DNA of 64,000 bases from Flavobacterium sp. UBA7663 (GTDB lineage: Bacteria; Bacteroidota; Bacteroidia; Flavobacteriales; Flavobacteriaceae), in contig NZ_DLHR01000028.1 of NCBI RefSeq assembly GCF_002483315.1, forward strand, positions 62,001 through 126,000, in the 5' to 3' direction. The notes under the pieces were generated by a model. That model saw only the letters and a list, made by a program, of their open reading frames with translations, made no database searches and was not told the DNA's origin. Every line of letters starts with the position of its first letter. Within the stretch, counting starts at the first letter, position 1. Shown piece after piece: positions 54,224 to 61,619 of this stretch. The position numbers were made by a program, and so were the translations under genes.

Positions 54224-55585
54224 ATGAAAACGAAATTAACTTTACTATTTATTGCTATAGCTGGTTTTTTTGTACAAGCTCAAAATACTGAAGCTTGCAC
54301 CGAAACCTTGAGCTTAATGTCAACTTCAGTTAAAGCTAAAGATATAACAGCTTACGACTATTTAACAACTTTAAGAAAAGACTGCCCATCTTTCCACAAA
54401 AGCATTTATTCTTTTGGAGAATTGGCTGTTAAGTTGAAAATTGAAAAAGCAACAACGCCTCAAGATAAAGAAAAATACGTTCGTGATTTATTAAAATTAT
54501 ATGACGAGCATGATCAACATTTTCCAAACAATGGTGCTGGAAATAAAATGAAAAAAGGTTTAGCATTGTTTGAAAATAAAATTGGAACTAATGAAGAAGT
54601 CTATCAATTACTAGATGATGCATTCAAAACTGATTATGCAAATTTCAAATATGCAAAAGCAATGTATGTTTACTTTGAAATTTTAGTAAACAATCACAAA
54701 GCTAATAAAGGAGTTGAATTACAACAAGTATTTGATAAATATGATGATATTTCTAAAAAACTTGATGAAGAAGAAAAAGAATTATCTGAAGAAAACGATG
54801 GTTTCTTAACAAGAGAAGAAGCTGGACAGGTTTTATCAGACAAAGAAAAAACAAGAAAAGCTAGAATTGAAAATAGTTTAGAGATTTTTGGAAATGTTAG
54901 AAACGACATGGATAATATCGTTTTAGAATTATCTACTTGCGAAAAACTTATTCCATTCTATCAAAAAGGTTTTGAGTTAAATAAAACTAATGAAGAATGG
55001 TTAAAAAGAGCTGCTAGTCGTTTAGATGCTAAAGGATGTGATTCTGACCCTATATTCTCGAAAATATCCGAAGCTCTTTACAAATTAAATCCAAGTGCTG
55101 ACGCAGCATATCAATTAGGTGTAGTAGAAATTCAAAGAAAAAATACTACTAAAGCTTTAGATTATTTCAACCAAGCTGCTAACTTATATACTGACAACAC
55201 TAAGAAAGCTAATGTGTATTACAGAATTGCAGTAATGTATAGCAAATCGAACAAAGTACAATCTCGTACTTATGCAAGAAAAGCATTAGCTGTAAAACCA
55301 TCATTTGGTAAAGCGTATTTATTAATTGCGCAATTATACGGAAGTAGCATCAATGATTGTGGAAATGACCAATTTGAAAAAAGAGCTATGTACTGGTTAG
55401 CAGCACAATATTGTGACAAAGCTGGCGCAGTTGATTCATCAATCAAAGCAACAGCAAATAAAACAGCTGCAAGTTATAGAGCTGCAGCTCCATCAAAAAC
55501 AGAGATTTTCCAATCTGGAAAACAAGGTCAAAGAATTGCTTTTAACTGTTGGGTTGGAGAAAGCATTGTAGTTCCTAGTTTATAA
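54224..55585 (+). CDS. Secreted tetratricopeptide-repeat protein
   Basis: The 453-residue protein has a signal peptide (MKTKLTLLFIAIAGFFVQAQ), helical repeats through the body and clear TPR units near 290-370 (ADAAYQLGVVEIQRKNTTKA, then ALDYFNQAANLY; ANVYYRIAVMYSK; SFGKAYLLIAQLYG). A charged helical segment lies at about 185-220. Several cysteines are present, including two near the N-terminus of the mature protein and C-terminal CW. It should be a periplasmic scaffold; the partner may be the neighbouring barrel protein or LptC, which is inference from the operon. Confidence 0.83.
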   Translation: MKTKLTLLFIAIAGFFVQAQNTEACTETLSLMSTSVKAKDITAYDYLTTLRKDCPSFHKSIYSFGELAVKLKIEKATTPQDKEKYVRDLLKLYDEHDQHFPNNGAGNKMKKGLALFENKIGTNEEVYQLLDDAFKTDYANFKYAKAMYVYFEILVNNHKANKGVELQQVFDKYDDISKKLDEEEKELSEENDGFLTREEAGQVLSDKEKTRKARIENSLEIFGNVRNDMDNIVLELSTCEKLIPFYQKGFELNKTNEEWLKRAASRLDAKGCDSDPIFSKISEALYKLNPSADAAYQLGVVEIQRKNTTKALDYFNQAANLYTDNTKKANVYYRIAVMYSKSNKVQSRTYARKALAVKPSFGKAYLLIAQLYGSSINDCGNDQFEKRAMYWLAAQYCDKAGAVDSSIKATANKTAASYRAAAPSKTEIFQSGKQGQRIAFNCWVGESIVVPSL

Positions 55586-55586
55586 A

Positions 55587-56147
55587 ATGAAGCTATTCAT
55601 AAAAAATAATATTTTAAACATGGTCACGATATTTATCGTGACTATGTTTTTTTCATGTGAAAGTGACATCAAAAAGGTGCAACAACTTAGTGAAACCAGT
55701 TTTATTCCTACTGGAGAAGCCGACAGGATAAATTTAAAATACACCGATTCAGGCAAAATAAAATCGATTTTAAAAAGCCCGAAAATGTTAGACTATAGCA
55801 ACATTACCAATCCTTTTACAGAATTCCCAAAAGGCATTCACGTTACATTAATAGACAATAAAGGTAACACTACTACTGTTGTTGCCAATTATGCCATTTC
55901 ATACAAAAAAACAGATATTATTGATTTACAGGGCAATGTTACCATAAGCTCACAAAATGGAAAAAAATTAGAAACTTCTCAATTATATTTTGACCAAAAA
56001 AACGAATGGTTCTTTACCGAAAAACACTTTAAATATACCGACGAGGGTGGCGGATATTTAGAAGGACCTGGAGTAGATTTCAGTAAAGACTTCAAAATTT
56101 TTAACATGCAACAAAGTAGTGGTGAAGTAAACACTTCTGATAAATAA
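55587..56147 (+). CDS. lptC: LPS export protein LptC
   Basis: The 186-residue periplasmic protein has an N-terminal signal with a lipobox-like FFSC (Cys24), where proteobacterial LptC has a plain membrane helix. An LptC/OstA-type beta-jellyroll follows (IDLQGNVTISSQNGKKLETS, LYFDQKNEWFFTEKHFKY). It passes lipopolysaccharide from the LptBFG transporter to the LptA bridge. A second ATG at 55620 is an alternative start giving a very short signal. It begins one base after the TPR gene stop. Confidence 0.87.
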   Translation: MKLFIKNNILNMVTIFIVTMFFSCESDIKKVQQLSETSFIPTGEADRINLKYTDSGKIKSILKSPKMLDYSNITNPFTEFPKGIHVTLIDNKGNTTTVVANYAISYKKTDIIDLQGNVTISSQNGKKLETSQLYFDQKNEWFFTEKHFKYTDEGGGYLEGPGVDFSKDFKIFNMQQSSGEVNTSDK

Positions 56148-56194
56148 TTGTTTTGCATTTCACTTTTTATTACATTTGATAAAATTATTTTACT

Positions 56195-56383
56195 ATGACT
56201 TATTTAAAACTCATCCAATATATTTATTTAATTTTTGCCGTTTTCTTTCTATACGATGCTTTTAGAAAATATCAAGAAGGAAAAGAATTAAGTGACATAG
56301 GCTTAAGTCTTATTATTGCTGGCGTTTCGATAGGAATGTTTTTCTTTAGAAGACATTTTCACAACAAATACCAAAAAAAGTAG
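56195..56383 (+). CDS. Small two-helix membrane protein, unknown function
   Basis: This 62-residue protein consists of two hydrophobic helices (YLKLIQYIYLIFAVFFLYDAF and IGLSLIIAGVSIGMFFF) joined by a charged turn (RKYQEGKELSD), with a basic tail (RRHFHNKYQKK) predicted cytoplasmic. It has a good ATG, clear coding character and tight operon placement: 47 bases after lptC and 7 bases before the CNNM gene. I recognise no family. Confidence 0.7.
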   Translation: MTYLKLIQYIYLIFAVFFLYDAFRKYQEGKELSDIGLSLIIAGVSIGMFFFRRHFHNKYQKK

Positions 56384-56390
56384 ATCTTAA

Positions 56391-57656
56391 ATGGAGATAG
56401 CCATTATTGTAATTTGTTTACTGCTTTCGGCTTTCTTTTCTGGAATGGAAATCGCTTATGTTTCTTCTAACAAAGTGTATTTATCTATTGAGAAAAGACA
56501 ACAAAACTTTAATGCTTCTATCCTTAATAAACTTACCGAGAAACCTTCACAATTTATAACTTCAATGCTCGTTGGAAACAATGTAGTATTAGTAGTTTAT
56601 GGTATATATTCTGGTGATTTAATCATAAATTGGCTAAAAGACTATTTCTTACTTACAGCATTTTTTGGATTATTACTTCAAACGTTAATTTCAACCGCAA
56701 TCATCTTATTAACAGCAGAATTTCTTCCGAAAGTTTTCTTTCAGATTTACGCGAATTCCTTTATTAAATTTTTTGCAGTTCCTAGCTATTTCTTCTATCA
56801 ATTATTCTTTTGGCCTACAAAGTTTATCATTTGGATTTCAGATATTATTTTAAGAACGTTCTTTAAAACTCCAGGTGACCAAGTCCAAGAATATTTCAGT
56901 AAAGTAGAATTAGGCAACTACATTACGGAACAAATGAACAATGTTTCGCATGATAATGAAATTGATTCCGAAATTCAAATCTTTCAAAATGCATTAGAAT
57001 TTTCCGACTTAAAAGCAAGAGATATCATGACGCCAAGAACCGAAATTAGCGGTGTTGATATTTTAGATTCAATTTCAGAATTGAAAGATTTATTTGTAAA
57101 AACAGGTTATTCTAAACTGCTTATTTATCAAAATTCTATTGATGATATTTTAGGTTATGTACATTCTTTCGAATTGTTCAAAAAACCAAAAACCATTAAA
57201 AGTGTCATGATTCCTGTGGAATATATTCCAGAAACGATTTACATTAAAGATGCTTTAGATTTACTAACCAAAAAAAGAAAAAGTATCGCAGTTGTTTTAG
57301 ATGAATATGGTGGAACATCTGGAATTATAACTGTGGAAGATATTATTGAACAACTTTTTGGAGAAATTGAAGACGAACACGATTTAGACGAAGAGTTAAT
57401 AGACGAAATCATAGAAGAAAACACGTATTTGTTCTCTGCCCGACTAGAAGTTGAATTCTTAAATGAAAAATACAACTTACAAATTCCAGAATCTGATTCA
57501 TACACTACTTTAGGTGGTTATATCGTAAATCACACGAAGGAAATTCCAACAAATGAAGAAAAAATCATCATAGAAAATTTCGAAATTATCATCCATTCGG
57601 CAAGTAATAAAAAAATCGAATTGGTTCGTTTTTCCATAAAAGAAGAAAAAAGATAA
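56391..57656 (+). CDS. CNNM/CBS-domain membrane protein (hemolysin C / CorC family)
   Basis: The 421-residue protein has a DUF21/CNNM membrane domain (about 1-185, with SAFFSGMEIAYVSSNKVYLS), a CBS pair (about 200-325: ARDIMTPRTEISGVD and SIAVVLDEYGGTSGIITVED) and a C-terminal CorC_HlyC domain (about 335-415, SYTTLGGYIVNH). Such proteins are implicated in Mg2+ or other divalent cation efflux; the hemolysin name is historical. The flavobacterial gliding protein GldE has the same architecture, but the usual gldE neighbours are absent here, so I do not use that name. Confidence 0.9.
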   Translation: MEIAIIVICLLLSAFFSGMEIAYVSSNKVYLSIEKRQQNFNASILNKLTEKPSQFITSMLVGNNVVLVVYGIYSGDLIINWLKDYFLLTAFFGLLLQTLISTAIILLTAEFLPKVFFQIYANSFIKFFAVPSYFFYQLFFWPTKFIIWISDIILRTFFKTPGDQVQEYFSKVELGNYITEQMNNVSHDNEIDSEIQIFQNALEFSDLKARDIMTPRTEISGVDILDSISELKDLFVKTGYSKLLIYQNSIDDILGYVHSFELFKKPKTIKSVMIPVEYIPETIYIKDALDLLTKKRKSIAVVLDEYGGTSGIITVEDIIEQLFGEIEDEHDLDEELIDEIIEENTYLFSARLEVEFLNEKYNLQIPESDSYTTLGGYIVNHTKEIPTNEEKIIIENFEIIIHSASNKKIELVRFSIKEEKR

Positions 57657-57755
57657 AAATCTTTAAAAAATTGAAGTAAAATATGACTTTACTATTTTAT
57701 TATTAAATAGATAATTGTATTTTCGCCCTCTGAAAAAAATTAAACACAAATAAAA

Positions 57756-59813
57756 ATGGCAGTTTTATCTAAAATTAGACAACGTTCATTCTTCCTAATT
57801 ATTATCATTGCTTTAGCATTGTTTTCATTTGTATTAGCAGATGTTATTCAAAGCGGCACATTTAGCTCAGGAGCTAACGATGTAGGTTCGGTTAATGGAA
57901 CAGACATTGAAGCACAACAATTTATGCAAAATGTTGCTATGATTGAAAAACAAGGGCAAGGCACTAGCACAACTCAAGCTATGAATAACGCTTGGGAACA
58001 AGAAGTTAGAAGAATTATCCTTACAGAAGAGTTTGACAAATTAGGTTTAAAAATCGGTAGCGAACAATTAATCAACGTTATCAAACAAAATCCTAACTTA
58101 GCTCAAAATCCTCAATTTTTGAATGCTGCTGGTCAGTTTGACGAAAACAAATTCAAAGAATCTTTAAAAGGAATCAAAAATGCTCCAGACCAAACTCAAT
58201 GGTTACAATGGAAAGAATTTGAAAAAAATATTGAAAGATATGCTGTTGAGCAAATGTACAACACTATGATTAAATCTGGTGTTTACACTACTAAAGCTGA
58301 AGGTAAATTCCAATACAAATTAGAAAACGATAAAGCAGATTTCGATTATGTAACGGTTGCTTTTTCAACTGTAAACGATGATCAAGTTAAGGTTACTGAT
58401 GCTGAGATTATTGATTTCATGAAAAAATCACCTAAAAAATACAAATCAGATAATACAACTAGTATTGACTTTGTATTAGTAGAAAACAAACCATCAAAAG
58501 AAGACGAGCAAGCTATGTTATCTTCAATTGGTGAAGTTAGAGCTAAATTTGATTCAGTTGCAAATATTGGAGAATTTGTTAATGCAAACTCTGACATTAA
58601 ATTTGATTCAACTTATTTAGCTAAAAAAGATTTACCTCTTGATTACCAAGAAGCATTATTCAACTTACCTGTTGGTGGAATTTACGGACCATATGTTTTC
58701 AATGGTCACCAATGTATTTCTAAAATGATTGCTAAAAAAGGGAATGCAAGCGCAAAAGCAAGTCACATTTTATTAGCTTATAAAGGAGCACCTCAATCAA
58801 CTGCAACTAGAACTAAAGAAGAAGCTCAAGCTTTAGCAAATGACTTATTAGCACAAGCAAAAGCTAATCCAGGAAATTTTGCTATGTTAGCAATGACAAA
58901 TTCTGACGACCCAGGTTCTAAAAATAATGGTGGTGAGTACGACAACATTACTCCAGGACAAATGGTTCCTCAATTTAATGATTATGTATTTAATAACGCT
59001 ATTGGTTCAATTGGTGTTGTTGAAACAGATTTTGGTTTCCACGTAATTAAAGTAGTAGATAAATACAATGCTGTTTTAATGGGAACTGTTGCTCAAAAAG
59101 TTCAACCTTCTGAAGCTACAATTGATGCTATTTACACAAAGGCAAGTCAATTAGAAGCTGATGCTAATGAAAATTCGGATTTTGCAGCTTTAGCTAAAAA
59201 AGCAGGATTAGAAGTAATTCCAGCTACTAACTTAAAAGGATTTGACGAATACGTTCAAGGTGTAGGTTCTCAAAGAGAAATCATCAGATGGTCATTCAAT
59301 AAAGATACCGAAGTTGGTGATGTTAGACGTTTCGAAGTTCCTCAAGGTTTTGTTATTGCAAAATTAAAAGATAGAAACGAAAGTGGTTTATTACCTATTG
59401 ATATTGCAAAACAACAAGTAGAACCAATCATTAGAAATCAGAAAAAAGCTGAAATCATTAAGAAAAAAATGAGTGGTTCTTCATTAGAAGCAGTTGCTAA
59501 AGCATCTGGCGCTTCTATTCAACCTGCTACTGGTGTTTCTTTAAAAATGCCTGTTCTTCCAAATATTGGTAACGAACCTAAAGTTGTTGGTAAAGCATTT
59601 GGTTTAGCTGCTGGTAAAACTTCTGAAATTATTGAAGGAAATTCAGGTATGTTTATGGTAAGAGCTAAAGCTGTAACTAAAGCTCCTGAAGTTCCAAGTT
59701 ACGCTACTTACATTACACAAGACAGATCGCAAAATCAATCATATGCTCTTTCTATGGCTTATAAATCTTTAAAAGACAAAGCAGAAATTAAAGATAATAG
59801 AGCTAATTTCTAA
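57756..59813 (+). CDS. Membrane-anchored peptidyl-prolyl isomerase / foldase (PpiD/SurA-like)
   Basis: The 685-residue protein has one N-terminal transmembrane helix (RSFFLIIIIALALFSFVLADV), a SurA_N-type chaperone region (about 40-230), a parvulin-type rotamase domain (about 333-440: KASHILLAYKGAPQ, DDPGSKNNGGEYDNI, GVVETDFGFHVIKVVDK) and a further helical/rotamase-like C-terminal part. The layout matches PpiD, which assists folding of periplasmic and outer-membrane proteins at the Sec exit. It closes the coaX-lptC gene cluster and ends in a strong bidirectional terminator. Confidence 0.92.
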   Translation: MAVLSKIRQRSFFLIIIIALALFSFVLADVIQSGTFSSGANDVGSVNGTDIEAQQFMQNVAMIEKQGQGTSTTQAMNNAWEQEVRRIILTEEFDKLGLKIGSEQLINVIKQNPNLAQNPQFLNAAGQFDENKFKESLKGIKNAPDQTQWLQWKEFEKNIERYAVEQMYNTMIKSGVYTTKAEGKFQYKLENDKADFDYVTVAFSTVNDDQVKVTDAEIIDFMKKSPKKYKSDNTTSIDFVLVENKPSKEDEQAMLSSIGEVRAKFDSVANIGEFVNANSDIKFDSTYLAKKDLPLDYQEALFNLPVGGIYGPYVFNGHQCISKMIAKKGNASAKASHILLAYKGAPQSTATRTKEEAQALANDLLAQAKANPGNFAMLAMTNSDDPGSKNNGGEYDNITPGQMVPQFNDYVFNNAIGSIGVVETDFGFHVIKVVDKYNAVLMGTVAQKVQPSEATIDAIYTKASQLEADANENSDFAALAKKAGLEVIPATNLKGFDEYVQGVGSQREIIRWSFNKDTEVGDVRRFEVPQGFVIAKLKDRNESGLLPIDIAKQQVEPIIRNQKKAEIIKKKMSGSSLEAVAKASGASIQPATGVSLKMPVLPNIGNEPKVVGKAFGLAAGKTSEIIEGNSGMFMVRAKAVTKAPEVPSYATYITQDRSQNQSYALSMAYKSLKDKAEIKDNRANF

Positions 59814-59831
59814 TATCGATTGATTAAAAAT

Positions 59832-59867
59832 AAAAAAAGAGGCTGATTTTCATCAGCCTCTTTTTTT
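59832..59867. terminator. Bidirectional intrinsic terminator between the PpiD-like gene and umuD
   Basis: Perfect arms GAGGCTGAT and ATCAGCCTC (59839-59847 and 59852-59860) enclose TTTC, with an A-run on the left and a T-run on the right, serving convergent genes on both strands. It overlaps the last bases of umuD. Confidence 0.88.
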
Positions 59868-60303
59868 ATTTCATTTGTTTGATAGCGTAGGTTACAATTC
59901 CCCAAATTATCAACTCATTTTCTTCTCCAATTTTTATAGGTTGGTATTGCAAATTTTCAGGCATTAAATAAACTTCGTCATTATCTTTCTTAATTCTTTT
60001 TACGGTAAACTCGCCATCTATAAGGCAAACTGCTATGGCATTGTTTCGAGGTTCTAAACTTCTATCGATTACCAAAATATCTCCATCATCAATTCCTGCT
60101 CCTATCATAGAATTTCCACTAGCTTTGGCATAAAATGTGGCTTCTCTATTTTTGACTAATAGATGATCTAAACTTAATTTTAACTCCTCAAAATCAGCTG
60201 CAGGCGATGGAAAACCTGCTTTTATTCCGCCCGAAATAAAAGATGTGGGAATAGGATTTTCTAAATCGGGAATAAAGAATGTTATTTTAGGATTTACTTG
60301 CAT
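59866..60303 (-). CDS. umuD: UmuD-like autoproteolytic subunit of DNA polymerase V
   Basis: The 145-residue protein is a LexA/UmuD S24 peptidase without a DNA-binding domain. The self-cleavage site is Ala29-Gly30 in IKAGFPSPAADF. The Ser-Lys dyad is Ser65 (ASGNSMIGAGI) and Lys102 (FTVKRI). Cleaved UmuD' would pair with UmuC for translesion synthesis. The coding region overlaps the end of umuC by 10 bases, and umuC lies upstream in transcription order, opposite to the E. coli umuDC arrangement. Confidence 0.93.
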   Translation of the reverse strand: MQVNPKITFFIPDLENPIPTSFISGGIKAGFPSPAADFEELKLSLDHLLVKNREATFYAKASGNSMIGAGIDDGDILVIDRSLEPRNNAIAVCLIDGEFTVKRIKKDNDEVYLMPENLQYQPIKIGEENELIIWGIVTYAIKQMK

Positions 60304-61559
60304 TGCACTTCTAGTAGTTCGTTAAAATTAGTTGTATATCGTTTCGACAAGTGATTTTGTTTCATTTTCCAAGTGCGTTTCAAATCTTGCGTCGCTAATC
60401 GAATTTTACGTTCTCCTACTTTCTCATGATAAGCATCCATGACTTCCATTAGTTTTTGAAACTTTGGATTTTCATCATCAAATAAATGAAACTGTTTTTG
60501 GTTGGCTGGAATAATTTCGGTTACAATTACTCCTGCTTTTTTATAAATAGCGCCTTCTTCATATAATTCTTTCAACATTTTTATAGCCAAACCACTAATT
60601 GAAAAAGCGGTATTACTCGGAAAAGGCAACGTTTGTAAACGATAAAAACTATATTTTGCCCCATCTGCTTTGAATCTATCTTTGCTCAAATATAAAATTA
60701 CACCATAACAACACGAATTTTGCTTTCGCAACTTTTCGGAACAAACACTAGCAAAAGTTACAACACGTTCTTTGAGTTCGTTGAAGTCAGATATGTCTTT
60801 TTCAAAACTACGTGTAACGGCAATATTTTTCTTAACTTTTGGTTCTTCCATCTCCAATACGGATTTACCTTCTAATTCGTATTTTAAGCGCATTCCTACT
60901 ACTCCCATTTCTTTTCGAATAAACCATTCGTTGTGAGGTAAAGTAAAGTCGTACGCGGTTAAAATCCCTTTAGCTTGCATTTTCTTTGTTAATCGGAAAC
61001 CTATTCCCCAAACATCGCCAATTTTAGTCCATTTTAAAGCTTTGATTCGTTTCTCATCGGTATCAATTATATAAACCCCTTGTGTTCTTTCGTGAAATTT
61101 CTTCGCGATGTGATTTGCTATTTTAGACAATGCTTTGGTAGACGCAAAACCAATTCCCGTAGGAATACTCAACCACTTTATAATACGTTGACGAATTTGC
61201 AAACCATACTCGTGATAATCGGGTATATCTTGACCTAAAAAATTCAAAAAAGCTTCATCTATACTATAGACCTCAACATTTGGAGTAAAATGTTCTAACG
61301 TTTTCATAACACGATGACTCAAATCGCCATACAATGCATAATTAGAAGAGAAAACTTGAATATTGTGCTGTTTGATTACATCTCGAACTTTAAATTCGGG
61401 TGCACCCATAGAAATTCCAAGCGCTTTAGCCTCATTACTACGCGAAATAACACAACCATCATTATTAGACAAAACCACGACAGGCTTACCATTCAAATGA
61501 GGTTGAAAAACACGTTCACACGAAACGTAAAAGTTATTACAATCGACTAAAGCATACAT
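60294..61559 (-). CDS. umuC: UmuC-like Y-family DNA polymerase
   Basis: This 421-residue error-prone polymerase inserts nucleotides across damaged bases. Catalytic acidic residues are Asp6 in ALVDCNNFYVSCE and Asp101-Glu102 in YSIDEAFLNF. The finger-region block NNDGCVISRSNEAKALGI and the helix-hairpin-helix region KIGDVWGIGFRLTKKMQAKG are intact. The little-finger domain and a DUF4113-like tail (QLFDDE-type sequence FHLFDDENPKFQKLMEVMD) follow. A 26-base imperfect dyad lies 1 base upstream of the ATG. Confidence 0.94.
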   Translation of the reverse strand: MYALVDCNNFYVSCERVFQPHLNGKPVVVLSNNDGCVISRSNEAKALGISMGAPEFKVRDVIKQHNIQVFSSNYALYGDLSHRVMKTLEHFTPNVEVYSIDEAFLNFLGQDIPDYHEYGLQIRQRIIKWLSIPTGIGFASTKALSKIANHIAKKFHERTQGVYIIDTDEKRIKALKWTKIGDVWGIGFRLTKKMQAKGILTAYDFTLPHNEWFIRKEMGVVGMRLKYELEGKSVLEMEEPKVKKNIAVTRSFEKDISDFNELKERVVTFASVCSEKLRKQNSCCYGVILYLSKDRFKADGAKYSFYRLQTLPFPSNTAFSISGLAIKMLKELYEEGAIYKKAGVIVTEIIPANQKQFHLFDDENPKFQKLMEVMDAYHEKVGERKIRLATQDLKRTWKMKQNHLSKRYTTNFNELLEVQCK

Positions 61560-61560
61560 C

Positions 61561-61586
61561 TTGTAAAGTTACTTCAACTTTTACAA
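61561..61586 (-). promoter_or_regulatory. Operator-like imperfect dyad at the umuC start
   Basis: TTGTAAAGTT (61561-61570) and AACTTTTACAA (61576-61586) are inverted repeats differing by one base, around a 5-base spacer. The dyad ends 1 base from the umuC ATG and contains TAACTTTA, one mismatch from the -7 consensus. Its position suits a repressor site for a damage-inducible gene, but no known operator is recognised. Confidence 0.4.
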
Positions 61587-61619
61587 AAAGAAAATGAGTC
61601 AATTGTTAATGTTAATAAA

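Noticed and set aside
56391..57656. Naming the CNNM/CBS protein GldE
   Set aside because: The architecture fits, but none of the usual gldE neighbours (such as gldD or ssb) are present and the gene sits in an lptC cluster.
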